Part shown: positions 42,673-54,900 of the stretch, one piece after another
How the letters are laid out: every line of letters starts with the position of its first letter
Numbering within the stretch: the first letter of the stretch is position 1
Origin: Piezodorus guildinii
Taxonomy: Eukaryota; Arthropoda; Insecta; Hemiptera; Pentatomidae
Direction: 5' to 3'
Length of the DNA stretch: 64,000 nt
Assembly: GCA_023052935.1 (NCBI GenBank)
Contig: CM041297.1
Location: forward strand, 91,605,521-91,669,520
The notes under the pieces: generated by a model
Told to the model about the DNA's origin: nothing
What the model saw: only the letters and a program-made list of their open reading frames with translations
Database searches by the model: none
Program-made: the position numbers and the translations under genes

Positions 42673-43530
42673 TAAAATAATAATAAAAACAAATATTTTG
42701 ACTTTGACGTTAATAAACTTTTATATATATCTAAATCAAATTAACAGCTGAGGGACAAAGTTGATATTGTAACTAATTATCGTCATAAATTAAATCAAAT
42801 CACCTTAATCACAGTCCTTAATGGCGTTTTCTATTACGAAAAGTGATAATAAAAAATAATTTCACTCATGCTTTGTTGAATAATGCCTCTAATAAATTAA
42901 AAATTTGGCTTACAAAAAGACGTTTAATGTTTGTTTTCAACTTTCCCGGTCACGTAGAAATAAAAATGTAAAAGCAATCCAGTTTTAATAATCCTAATAA
43001 CAAAATAATACCCTCACAAAAGAAAACAAAAAAAAATTTATTTTAACCTAAAAAATTATTTATTTGAGAACGAAATGTTCCCGTGGGCAATTAGGCTAAG
43101 GACTATCGGCCTAACGAGCTACTACAAAAAGCTTTTACCGAGACGAATGCCGCCTACGACAAACGAGTGTGCAATATCGGAGGCAATTCTTTTTGCCAGG
43201 ATTCGCTAATGCAACTCAAGCTGGAATTTAATTAAACCACTTGTTACGGTCATGTCTGACACGGAACTTCTGTACACATGCTTTTCATTCAGTTCAAATA
43301 CTAACTTGTACCTGTAAACTAGTGATCAATAACATGTTCATTGAGTTTTGTTATTTCCAATGAATCAGGTATTAATATTCACTATTTATAATTTATTCCC
43401 AATTTTTCGTTTCTCAGAATTCACGTCAGATCGTGGAAATTCATATTTGATAAAACAATTTCAAAAAATGTTATATATATCCTTTATATGATGTTACGGA
43501 ATTTATAATTATCGGCTATTCTAAAACGAA
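42673..43530. other. Non-coding stretch, nothing firmly recognised
   Basis: A moderately GC-rich segment at 43080-43220 has no long frame. No repeat match was established. Confidence 0.35.
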
Positions 43531-43534
43531 ATAG

Positions 43535-43567
43535 TGGATTTTAATGTAAATTTTCTCTCCAGCGTAC
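43535..43567 (+). mobile_element. Jockey copy C, 5' piece split off by element B
   Basis: 'GTAAATTTTCTCTCCAGCGTAC' (in part) aligns with the B sequence just before its 'YFLILQSYLSDRS' codons, and the continuation is at 48546. The beginning of C to the left is not sharply defined. Confidence 0.55.
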
Positions 43568-43707
43568 TTTTTTTTTTTTTTAAACATATTTATTGATATT
43601 TACAACTGTATTAAATAAAATACATCTAGTAAATGTGATGGTAATATACAAAACTGTCATGAAAAACATGTAGAGACACTACCCAGTGGCAGCACTCTTA
43701 AAATATT

Positions 43708-46403
43708 TTAAACTAGAAGGTCCCGGGGCCATTTCCTTTTCAGGCGCGTCGGAGGATTATCCGGAATTGAAGAGGAAGAAAGGATTGAAACTAGTGGGTT
43801 AGGGTGAGAATGGAGTTTGTCATGAAAGGATTGATACCTGGTCCGGGCCAAATCAGTAACATAGCAAACATTAAGGTCTTTATGGATAAGTTTATTCGTG
43901 ACAAAGTAAGGAGCGTTGAGGATTTTACGAAGGATTTTGGATTGTAAGGATTGGATGCGGGAAGAATTTGATGGTTTAGTAGAGCCCCAAAGCTCTACTC
44001 CGTAAGTCCAGATTGGTCTTATAATAGTCATGTAGATGAGCCGTTTGTAGTTATGAGGAAGGTTTGATCGTTTGTCTAGTAAGTGTTGAAGTAGCCTAAA
44101 GCGGCGAGCAGTTTCTTGTCGTTTTAGTCGTGTATGTGGATTCCAAGTTAGGCGTTTGTCAAGAAGAAGTCCTAGGTATCGGATCTGTTCAACAGGAACT
44201 AGTTGAGTGTTATTAAAGGATACTTTAGGGCAGGAAGTCAAAGGTTTACGGCGAAGGGTAAAGGTTATTTAATGGGATTTGTTGGAATTTATTTTTATTC
44301 TCCAGTTCTGACACCATACTTCTAGGTCTTTGATGTGGGCTTGAAGGGTATTTGAAGCAACAAATGGATCTTTATGAACTGATAACACGCAGGTGTCGTC
44401 AGCATAGGTAGAAAGGAAAGTGTTAGGATGGGTTGGGATATAAGCTGTATATACTGTGTATAGAATGGGTCCTAGAATACTGCCTTGAGGAACACCAGCA
44501 GTCTGTGTAAAAAGGGATGAATAGGAACTATTGTGATTAATTTTGAAGGATCTATCAGAGAGGTAGGATTGAAGAATCAGGAAATATGTGGGAGGAAGGA
44601 ATTTACGGAGTTTGTACAACAGTCCTGGGTGCCAGACTCTATCAAAGGCCTGTTCTACATCGAGAAAGGCTCCCGTGCAGTATAACCCGCACTCCTAAGC
44701 AGAAGAGACAACGTCCACCACACGATGACATTGCTGGATAGCGGAGTGGGATGATCGGAATCCGAACTGATGATCAGGGATGATAGATATGATTAGAATC
44801 AAGGATGGGATATATTCGTTTCAGAAGGAGTTTTTCAAAGATTTTACCCATAATAGGTAATAGAGAAATTGGACGGTAAGAGGATGGATGTTCGAGCGGC
44901 TTTTGGGGTTTGGGAATCATCTTAACAATGGATAGTTTCCAGGAGTCAGGAAAATATGTGGTCCGGAGGATAGCATTATATATGTAGGTAAGAAAACAGA
45001 TGGATTTGCGAGGAAGCTGTTTCATTATATGGGAAGTAAACTAGGTCATGTCCAGGAGCTTTGCGGGAAGGTAATCTGTGAATGATATTTGCTATTTCTG
45101 AAGGATGAAATGCTTTAGGTGGTAGGGTCATTTGGAGAGGAATATCCAGTTCTGTTTCAATACATTCAACATGCTTTGAATTGAGTATTTCAGGATGAGG
45201 ATTGTATATTTTAGAGAGGTGCTGAGCAAATATCTGGGATTTTTCTTCGTCAGATCGTGTCCAGGATCGGGTTTCATTAAGGAGTGTATGGTTGAAATCT
45301 TTAAACTTCAGGATTTTTTTAGTAGTCGTCCATAGTGATTTGTCAGTAATCGTAAGATTTTCCGTCAAGTTTTGTAAATTTTGTATTTTTTGAGTTCTGA
45401 TTTTAGTTTGTTAGTCAGTTGGGTGTAATAAGTTTTGTCCGTTGGGTATCTGGTCCTGTGCCACTTCGATCTTGCTGTGCGCTTTTCTCTCAATAAGATC
45501 TGAATGTGCTGTGGTAGGTTACTTTTCTGAGGTTTATTAGGTTTGGTGTTAGTTGTGTTGTCTATTATGGTGCTACTTATTGAGTCAGTAAGTTTTTCTA
45601 TGGCTAGGTCAATATCTTGTTTTGTCTTTAGTGGAAGTTTTAAGTCTAGTTTTTTTTCTATGTCATATCGAAATTGGTCCCAGTTTACACGTCCTGTAAT
45701 TAATGTAGGAGGAGAGGGTTTAGGAACAAAGTTTGAATGCAAAGAAAGCAGAACAGGACTGTGGTCAGATGAAAGGTCATTCAGGGATTTGATTTCAGCT
45801 TGGGAAGTAGGGATTTGAGAGGTAACAAATATATCCAGGATATCAGGTTTTTTTTTTTAGAGATGTAGGCCAATATGTGGGATTCGTAGGAGCAAGGATA
45901 GAATAAAAATTGGAGTTTGTGACGTTAGAAAGGATACTACCACGGGAGTTGGATGCTCGACAACCCCATCGTTGGTGTTTAGCGTTGTAATCACCCCCAG
46001 CAATGAAGCGCGGCCCAAGAGATCGGAATAAGGAATTAAGAAGGCTATAGGAAATGGTGTTACCAGGAGGACAGTATACAGCTGAGAGTGTGAGATGGAA
46101 AGGACGAGTTAAGATGATTACAGAAGAGGATTGTATAGCGTCAGATGGAGTAGTAGGAATAAGGGAATGTGGAAGGGGTTTATGGATAAGAACGCATGAT
46201 CCGGCATGGGCAGTGTTGTCTGGGTGGTCTGTTCTATAAGTGATGTAGTCACGTATGTAAAATTTTGATCGTTGAGTGAAATGAGTTTCAGTTATTAATG
46301 CAATATGTATGTGATTGTCATGTAGGAGTATGTCGAGTTCGTCTCGGTGGTTGAGTAGGCCATTAGCGTTCCACAAGAGGATAGCTAGGGGCTTTACACT
46401 CAT
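43708..46403 (-). pseudogene. Element B ORF2: endonuclease-reverse transcriptase, multiply frameshifted
   Basis: Pieces in order: 46403-45843 endonuclease ('LLWNANGLLNHRDELD', 'GGDYNAKHQRWG'), 45742-45365 linker, 45368-44976, 45025-44774 RT ('SSYRPISLLPIMGKIFE'), 44619-44269 RT core ('AGVPQGSILGPILY', catalytic 'YADD'), and 44241-43708 thumb and C-terminus ('YLGLLLDKRLTWNPH', 'IWTYGVELWGS'). Breaks lie near 45845, 45368, 45000, 44650-44760 and 44255. The ATG overlaps the ORF1 stop (ATGA). Family function is target nicking and reverse transcription; this copy is dead. Confidence 0.85.
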
Positions 46404-48029
46404 CGTGGGAAATTAAATGGGATTTCGGAAAGGATACGAGTGAGAAGGGAGATAAGTGGCTGGATGGTTTCTTTGAGATCTAATAGGAAGGAATTAAGGA
46501 TGGAGTAAAAGTCAGGTGGGGGTATATTATAGGATTGGGAAGGATAATTTAGTTGAGCTGGTACATTGGCTGGAGTCTGCACCCGTCGAGGGGTACAATG
46601 ATATGCATTTTCGGGATGTTTGGGGTTGAGGATTGGGTTGATTTGGCTGTACAGAAGAACGGGGTGGGATTGGGTGAGGTTTTTCTGGAGGTAATTTAAC
46701 CCTAACAGGTATCTGATGAGGAGGGGTTGGTTGGTGTGGAGCTTCAAGCTGGGGATGGGAAATCTGGGTCATGGGTTGGGAGTTCGGAGGCGCCTGCCGT
46801 CTAGGTTGTTGAGGCTGCGAGTTGATTACGGAGGAGGGCTTCTTAATGTTCTGTCGATCCTGATTTCCAGGTCTTGGAGTAGTTGGCTGTGGAGTTATGT
46901 TAACAGAAGGTTTCTGTATTTCTGGAAAATTTACCAGGTTATCCAGTACAGGAGGTGGTGCAGGTCTATTACTTTTCTGTTCCAGACTTTTAGGTAGAGG
47001 GTTTTGTGATCTCTGTCTGAGCAGATTTTTGTAGACCGAACAGCCTCTGTAGCTCGCTGGATGTGCTTCACCACAGAGAGCACATTTTGCTGGTTCATCA
47101 CGAGATTTCGGGCAGGTCTCTGTAGCATGAGGGCCGGCACATTTGACGCACCGGGCCTGGTGGTAACAGTAGGATTTAGTGTGTCCCAAATTTTGACATT
47201 TAGTACACTGTACTATTGTAGATGTCGGCCTAGGCTGTTCAAATCGCACAATGGAGTATACCAGCCGTGTTATATTGAATATTTCTGGGTTATTTGTGGC
47301 AGGTTCTAGATCCACGAAAAATAGAGGCAGTGGATATTTTCTCTTTGGATGGAAGACGGGAGAGACCTTTCTGACATTGTAGCCTATTTCTTCTATCCCT
47401 CTTTTGATAGCATCTGTGGGTGTTGATGAGTGGAGCCCTCTAAGAGCGACACGATATGACTTTTCTTGTTTCAATTGGTAACAATGGAAGTCGTAGCTTT
47501 TGGAATTCAAATGGTTGACAAGCTTTTTGTAACTGTCTTTATTTGTTGTGTTGATCTTAATATCATTTATTCTCGAGTAACAACGAAAGTTGGGCTGTCC
47601 GATCAAATCTGCAATTTCTTGACCAAACGATATAAAATTGTGTATGTTGTTGACAAATATTGGTGGGGGTTCGGGATCACAAAACCCTTGAGTCTCTGAA
47701 ATTATGTTGGCTGTACCTGACGTACTGGCAGAGGTAGATGGCGCTGTGAAGACAGACGGAGCGGCTGATGATGATGGAACTGGTTCTATTGTGTTGGCTG
47801 CAGTGAGTTTACTGCGGGTTTTTGGCGGCTACATATTTTGCTCAGACGCCTGCTTAGTTTTATTTGATTTATTTTTTTTTTTTATTTGGTGAATTACCCC
47901 AGATCCGGGAGGAAGGAAGTTCCGATGCCGCTTCATACGGCGAGTCAAATATTGAGAGTCCGTTTCACTAATTTCAGAGAAAGGGGTCTCCTCTGAGTCC
48001 TCACTGGACGTATTTCTATCTAAGTCCAT
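46400..48029 (-). pseudogene. Element B ORF1: Gag-like protein, frameshifted
   Basis: The N-terminus is in 48029-47829 (acidic/Ser-rich start 'MDLDRNTSSEDSEET'), the main body in 47606-46527 and the C-terminus in 46747-46400. CCHC knuckles: 'CTKCQNLGHTKSYC', 'CVKCAGPHATETC' and 'CALCGEAHPASYRGC'. A Pro/Gln-rich segment and a hydrophobic end ('QPLISLLTRIL') match element A ORF1. Shifts near 47830 and 46550-46740 disrupt it. The stop TGA overlaps the ORF2 ATG. Confidence 0.82.
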
Positions 48030-48545
48030 AATTAAAATGAAAGAAAAGAAAACAAAAAAAAAAATCTATATACACCTGCGTATTAAAATAAAAAATAAAT
48101 TTTATACAATAAATACTTAAAAACTAAACTATTCACATGATTATATACAATTAATAAAGAAAACATATCTAAGAAACAATTATAACAAATAGGAAAAAAT
48201 TTAAATGGTCTTTAAAAATTTAAAAGAAATGAATGAAACTAAAAACAAAATAAAGTCCTAGACGAAAACAGAGATGACTGTGTTAGTAAACTTGGCCTAG
48301 CCCTTGAAAAATAAAGATAACTGTTAAGGATTAGGGCCACGTTGCTATCTCAACCAGATAGCTATCAGTTTATAAGATATCGCGTATCGGTACAAATAGT
48401 CACTCACCTCACTATACGTGAATATTAAAGTGTTTAGTTCATAGTAAACTCACTGTTCACAAAGTTTTATAGCTGGCATGTTGATAGAACCGTGGTGAAA
48501 ATGTAACAAACACAGAGCTACGAAAGAATAGAACTCCCAGCGTAC

Positions 48546-49503
48546 TTCCTATTAATCGTTCCTATCTCTCTGATAGAACCTTCAAAGTTAACCATAACCT
48601 TTGTTGCTCATCCATATTCACTCATCAGCCGGTGTACCGCAAGGTAGTATCCTGGGTCCGATCCTTAACACGGTGTATACAGCTGATATTCCCTCCCATC
48701 CTAGCACTATCCTTACTTCCTACGCCGATGACACATGTGTGTTATCTGTGAATAATGATCCTGTTACTGCATCACAAATCCTACAGAACCATCTATGAGC
48801 CATTGAAGAATGGTCTCAAAACTGGAGAATCAAAATAAATCCTAATAAATCCCATCAAATCACCTTCACTCTACGTCGTAAGCCTACTGTTGAACAGATT
48901 CGGTACTTAGGACTCCACCTCGACAAACGCCTAACATGGAATCCTCATACTAGACTGAAACGACAGGAAACTGCTCGTAGATAAGATTACTACAACACTT
49001 ACTTGACAAATGCTCAAAACTTCCTACTTACTACAAAAAAATCATTTATATCACAATTATCAGGCCTATTTGGACCTATGGCATTGAGCTATGGGGGTCT
49101 ACTAAACCATCGAATTCCTCTCGCATCCAATCCTTGCAGTCCAAAATCCTTCGTAAAATCCTCAGTGCTCCTTACTTTGTTACTAATAAAATCATCCATA
49201 AAGACCTAAATATCCCATTAGTTGAAGACTTGGCCCGTTACAGATATACCTCTTTTCATTCCAAACTCCCTGCCCACTCAAACCCGCTTACCGTGACCTC
49301 TCCTCCATATCTATTCCCGACAACCCACCGAGGCGCCTTAAAAGAAGATGGCCAAGAGACCTTCTAACATAAGACATTGGAGTGCTACCAATGGGTAGTT
49401 TCTTCTCAGGACTACCATGTGTACTAATCATATATAAAGCCTATTTACTTGTTGTATTTATTTAATACAGTTGTAAATTTCTTTAAATAAATAAATAAAA
49501 AAA
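48546..49503 (+). pseudogene. Jockey copy C, 3' piece
   Basis: Continuation of 43535-43567 after excision of B in silico. Reads RT motif 'AGVPQGSILGPI', 'SYADDTCVLS', 'WSQNWRIKINPNKSHQITF', thumb and C-terminus in broken frames to about 49365. The 3' UTR ('GGACTACCATG', 'ACAGTTGTAAATTTC') and an (AAAT)n/A tail follow at 49485-49503. A stop in place of the residue after the YADD block and several frameshifts are present. Confidence 0.85.
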
Positions 49504-51639
49504 AATGTCAATTTTAAATGACTAAGTTGGGATTATCTGTGAACTTGATGCCTAATCAGGAAATCATTAGCCTAGGTGTTTTCTTTCACTGACTTATCTT
49601 AAAGAGTAAAGCTTCAAATTTAGATAATGCACTGGAGAGAAAATGTTCCCGGCGTAATTTAAGTTAACACGTTTACGCTGGCGACGATTTCCAATGTCTT
49701 TATTTATGCAATTTTGCATCAGTTATGGAGTGAGATTGACTCGATCAGTACAATACATTAATTGTCCAAAATTAATATTAATATTTCCCCTATTACAAAG
49801 GATGCCGCTCTCTACCTCCGATAGCTTTCAGGGAATTTTGCCCAAGACACCTGGGCAGTTACCTGAACCCATACTTCAAACATCTTACCTACAAGAAGTA
49901 CTTGAACATTATGAATACTAAGTGTTTTCCATATGTTCCTTCATTTGATCTCTTCCGCCTGTCTCCATCCCTTTATGGCGGCGCTACACGGTGAGGAAAA
50001 GGGTATGTGTAGGTGATGTGTGAAAACGAGGTCTTGTAAGAGTTGACGATAGTAGAGAGAATGGGGAAAGGATTATATTTATAAATAATTTTGGATATGA
50101 TATCAAACATTAATTTTTGAAAAATCCTATAACTTCATCATATATTATTATTTTTAAATATAAAAAACTGACTGATAAAGTTATATCAAAACAAACAAGT
50201 GGTAATATAATCACATCATGAAAACATGTTTTTTTAGTGTAGAAACTCGATTTTAACAAATTAAACATTATTTATAACAAAAGGTAAACAAAAATAAATG
50301 ATGAAGCAGTATAGAAAATTCGGTAATTGAATATTTATTATAATATGTTGAAAGTATGTGAGAGTGTGTGTATGTATTTACTTTCACCAAATATTATGAA
50401 TTTTACTTTACTTCACCTACACCTACCTATACTCTCACCATGTTGCGCGGCCTTTACTGTCCCTTCGTATAAGTATCCCCCAAATTCTAGAGTCTGAGCT
50501 CTCCGGTCCAAGATGTTATTATGATAAACGTATACTATATTATTGTAGTAGGAATGTTATGTTACTTTTTATATCATAAATAAAGTTACATCAGTTTATA
50601 TAAATTTGTTACTCATTAACTATCGATTATTACCTGATCGTAACTGTATACGAGTTGTACTTTTGCTAGCAGTCTAGTGAGGGCTTATTATGCAATCTAT
50701 GCAAATTCTGCAGTTTTTTTTCATCCTAATCTCAGATTTCCTGCAGTAAGTATTATAGGAAAGGCAGTTAAAATTTTGTTTCTTTTTTTTTTCCTTATAA
50801 ATAAAAGATTATATAGATATGGAAATAAATACCGGCAGTACTATTACTAGACGATAGGACATACTAGTGCAAGCCACCGGTGGTACGCGCCGTCTCATGA
50901 GACAGACTAGTGTGGCGTGAACCTGCTAAAGATGTACACCAAAAAAAAAATCTACCTCTAGATCCGTCCGTGGATAAGAGAGTACCTGATTATATTTTAC
51001 CCAATGCTACTAAAATGGTTCTTTACAGTTGTTATATTCTTTAAAAATCTGTTATTCTTCTAATAAATATATATATATATAGGGAAGAAAGAAAGATGGA
51101 AATAATTTTTTTTTTTAACGGATCACCGTGAAAAAGCCCACTATCTCACTTCAGAAACAATATTTCTATAGTTCAAATGTGCGGATAGAATCCTATATTA
51201 TTTAATATCTTTAGACTCTCCTTATTTTTTCCTACATTTCTATGCCCTAGAACAACACCCCTTTTCAGCCTGATACATTTATACACTAATGTATTCATTT
51301 ATATACTTTCACTTACCTAAATTAATTTACTGTAATAATATTCTAAAGGCACTTATCCAATAATTTTGCCTCTCATCCTATTATCTCATATGTACATATA
51401 TAAAAAACTTTATTAGTACAAATGGAATGCTGATTGAATTTGAACCTATAAACGAAAATGTAGTATCACTCTCATTAATTAAGTTTTGAAATTAATAGGT
51501 ATTGGGTGGTTAGTAAGCAAAGGCACTTGAAATAAAGCAGTATTTTATCTGAATGGATCTCTTAATTACATTGTGGCTATCGCAGTTAATAATATCATCT
51601 GAAGCTATAAAAACAATCATTTATTTTGGTTTACTATTT
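49504..51639. other. Non-coding stretch
   Basis: A 75-codon ORF at 49694-49921 has slightly raised GC but no recognisable domain or convincing splice sites. From 49920 to 51640 I see only AT-rich sequence with short homopolymers and a small TA run near 51070. Confidence 0.35.
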
Positions 51640-51930
51640 TAAATAATTAATCATTGTATTCGACCATAAAAAAAATTACTCCCCACCTCCCCCTCTTTCA
51701 AAATTTGAGAATAGGGAATTAAATTTTCTACAAATTAAAAAATGATATTGAACCTGCAGAGATAGAGTGTTTTGAAATCAGCAGTAGTTATATGCCATTA
51801 TCATTTGAATTATTGCTTTTCATATTACTTAATTGCCTATTAACAGATATATAAACAATTATACCCTAATATTGTTATTTGAGAGTAATAAACCATTGTG
51901 TCATAATTTGTAGCGTTTTAGTAACGAAAA
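51640..51930. repeat. Dispersed repeat family X, distal part
   Basis: Matches 1070-1245: 'TTATTGCTTTTCATATTA', 'ATATATAAACAATTATA' and the terminal 'AATAAACCATTGTGTCATAA'. Confidence 0.6.
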
Positions 51931-53610
51931 CGTTCACCATTAAAGATAATGAATTATTATAATTGAAAAAGCTATTAGATTGATTTAATTAATTTAGCAT
52001 TTCTAGAAATATTGTCTTATCGTCTTTCATAACATTCGTGTCCTTAAGGATCCCAAATGTTTATATGTATGTAGAAAAAAAAACTTATTACAGTAGAGTA
52101 AATTATTTTACTGATACTTTTTATCAATACCGTGTTCTTACTCTAATTAACAATTAAAAGTTGTTTAATTAAATAATTAATGTAAATACAAGATTCTGGG
52201 CGGAAACATAATTTAAAGTAGAGTAGCAATTGAAGATGAAAGAAACAAATATAGATATTACAATAAAAGGTCTGATCTCGCAAACACCATTTTCCCTGTG
52301 TGCCGTGTAAACAGGAGGAAATATCTATTAATGTCGGTATGAGATGGGGTTTGCTGCTCCGGTTATTTTCCTGTACCTCTCACCGCCTTCCCATACTTCC
52401 ATCGCAAACAGTACGTTATTAGGGCTTTGTATTGATTCTTTCCAGTTCCTTCCTTTTCCAAGGAATCCTTTGTCTTGAACTGTTTTAATTTTTTTTAACA
52501 GAAATTACACAATCGTTTTTTCTGTCTAACCATTTTGCTTAGGAAGTAGTAAATAGGTCTTATGATGATCTGAATGGTATTCATAGTTTAGACTACTTCC
52601 TTACTTCAGGTTAATTAATATTTAAGAACAAAATATCATTATAAATTATAAGTTTATTATTAATTATAAGTAAGTTGGCTAGTGATACATAATATATACA
52701 TACTAGTATTAATTTCAATTATTATTATTGTATTATCGTTTCAATTAGTAATGTGCTTATTTATTATAATTTACTTACAGTAATTAGGTTTTAACCTGTA
52801 CAAGCTACAACCTGTTGGTGGATTTATTAAATAAAATAAAATAATGATAATTATAAATTTCTAATTTACTTTACTAATCCTCCTTTAGGAGAAGGATACT
52901 CATCATTATAAATTCTTTTCTTTTTTTCTTAAAACAAGTTTTTGTAATTTGATTAAAAAAAGTGTTATAAAGTATTTGGTTTAACATTATTTCGTTTTTA
53001 TTTTTATTATTTCAACTATTAAAAGGGTTTAAAATAAATTAAAGGTATACAAACTTTATGTATCAAAATTGTAAATATGTGTAAATAAAGACTTATCTTA
53101 TATTATCTTAATTTTCTTTGCATATATTGTCACTGATTCAATATTGTATTTTGATGTGGGAAAAATTTCTTTGCTCATTCAAGTTGATATTGCGAAGAAA
53201 AAAATCATTATGATCCCCATTAAAAGATATATTCTCCATTAAAAAAAATTATCTTGATCAATAAATATATTATCAGACTTTAACGTAATGTCTGTAAACA
53301 AAATAATTATGAGTAAACTGTATTTCAGACGGGAAGAGCGAGTCGGGAAAATTGACCACCGTTCCACTAGAGTAAAAACTTACTATAATTTAGTATTACC
53401 GCGACCGAAATTCGGAAATTTCAAATATGGTTCATGTATTCCTTATTGTTTTTTGGTTTAGTCAATTACTGGTTTTACTGTGTACTGTGTTACCGTTTGT
53501 TATTTTACTTCTATTAAACTGCATAATGTGAACTTTTCCATACACGGGCTTGCCATGCGTTGTAAAAATGTCTGTATTTTGATTTAAAGAAATTAAAAAA
53601 AAAAAAAAAA

Positions 53611-53613
<3 letters not shown>
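51931..53613. other. Non-coding AT-rich stretch
   Basis: Nothing recognisable. A slightly GC-richer segment near 52270-52420 has no sustained frame. Confidence 0.4.

Positions 53614-53674
<61 letters not shown>
53614..53674. repeat. (TA)n microsatellite with preceding poly(A)
   Basis: An A run followed by about 30 TA units. Confidence 0.95.
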
Positions 53675-53677
<3 letters not shown>

Positions 53678-53756
53678 CACTACAATTATAGGACCATTAC
53701 TACAATGGATCAAGCTATTTGAATTGTAAAATGTTAGTTTAAAATAGAATGGGTTT

Positions 53757-54032
53757 AGTATTGAGGATGTATAGTCAACTGTAGAAACTATTATATGTGG
53801 AATAATCAGGAGTCAGTCATTTTTTGTATATTTTTTAATTTTTCCAACGTTTCGGCTCAAGCTTGTGGGCCATCATCAGGGTTTACTGAGCCATGTCCAA
53901 GCATAAACTGACTTATGCTGTTTATGCTTGGACATGGCTCAGTAATACCCTGATGATGGCTCACAAGCTTGAGCCGAAACGTTAACAAAATTAAAAAATA
54001 TTTAAAAATGACTGAATCCTGATTATTTCACC
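53757..54032 (+). mobile_element. Palindromic hairpin mobile element with hammerhead-like cores
   Basis: A 276-bp unit flanked by the perfect 12-bp direct repeat TAGAATGGGTTT (53745-53756 and 54033-54044). Positions 53797-53904 and about 53916-54032 are near-perfect reverse complements around a short loop. Each arm carries CTGATGA, a 5-bp stem with 8-nt loop, and GAAACGTT: plus strand 53950-53983, minus strand 53879-53846. This order matches hammerhead-ribozyme cores known in Penelope-like elements, with one extra U before stem II. There is no ORF. It would move only with outside help. Confidence 0.75.
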
Positions 54033-54044
54033 TAGAATGGGTTT

Positions 54045-54739
54045 GGCTAACTGGTAGAGGTTACACGCTACCTGGATTTAGATAATTTTTTTTATTTTAC
54101 TCTTTGCTGTAGAAAAAAGTATTTTGATAGAAGAACCAGGAAGCTTAAATAATACGGTAGGATTTAGACTTTTTGGAAGGTACTGCGTCGATTTATAGTT
54201 GCATTAAGAAACGAATTAAATAATTTTTGGAAATTAATATGCTTATGGCCCATCCATTAGATGATATATATTATTAATATATATCCCACTCCCAAATTGT
54301 TTTACCAATGCAAAATAAAGATGCCCCAGTAACAGTAGAGGAAGAGGCGGTAGCTTGAGGCCAAAAAAAAAATAAAAGAGATTCACTCATAAGAGATTGA
54401 GGAAGACATATCTGAAAGTAACCGACAGATATCCAAGATAAGACAGGACTATCACCAGCCGTACCAAACCATCTCGACTTCATCAAAACCCTTAGCTATG
54501 TTTCAAATAATAAGTAATTAAAGCGTCTAATTATGAATATGTTGCTTTTAATTAATAATTTTAGGTTTGTGTTAATGTTAATCAGTAAACTAGATAACAC
54601 AAAGCCCTCCAGAAAAGATTTTGATGCAATTCCTTACTAAATTAAATAATTTTGGTTAATTATCTTGAAATAATTATCAATGACATCTGATAGCTTAAAC
54701 CACCCTTTCAACAGAGTAAACTCGTAGCAGTTACATAGT
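54045..54739. other. Non-coding stretch, nothing recognised
   Basis: A 70-codon minus-strand ORF (54486-54274) was not recognised. Confidence 0.35.
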
Positions 54740-54900
54740 AAGGATGTTTACTGTTCCTGTTTCTAGGCCAACGGCTATGCAAGGATGTGGCTTGCCAAGA
54801 TAACGCTCCATCACCAAGGTTTTTCCCAAATTTTTGCGTACCACTTCATAGAGATTTGGTGAGCTCCAGGAGAATTCCCCTCCCAGATAAAGCACTCCAC
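54740..54900 (-). mobile_element. tRNA-derived SINE S1, 3' fragment
   Basis: Reverse-complement S1 body: 'TAGGCCAACGGCTATGCAAG', 'CCAAGATAACGCTC', 'TACCACTTCATAGAG'. The tRNA-like head is missing. Confidence 0.6.

Larger units (their letters stand above)
43568..48536 (-). mobile_element. Jockey-clade non-LTR retrotransposon B, full length, degenerate
   Basis: Flanked by CCAGCGTAC (43559-43567 and 48537-48545, extendable to 11 bp with the adjoining T's). The poly(A) is the T run 43568-43581, followed by the family 3' UTR, ORF2 43708-46403, ORF1 46400-48029 and a 5' UTR of about 500 bp. It is related to element A but clearly a different subfamily. It sits inside an older, plus-strand copy of its own family (C). 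Confidence 0.88.

Noticed and set aside
45543..47892. Plus-strand ORFs of 60-93 codons across element B
   Set aside because: Antisense shadows of B ORF1/ORF2.
49625..49660. 'GGAGAGAAAATGTTCCC' as an inverted partner of 43545-43562
   Set aside because: The 12-13 bp match is isolated, and the left sequence is better explained as part of Jockey copy C.
49694..49921. 75-codon plus-strand ORF
   Set aside because: No recognisable domain, weak start context and no convincing splice sites.
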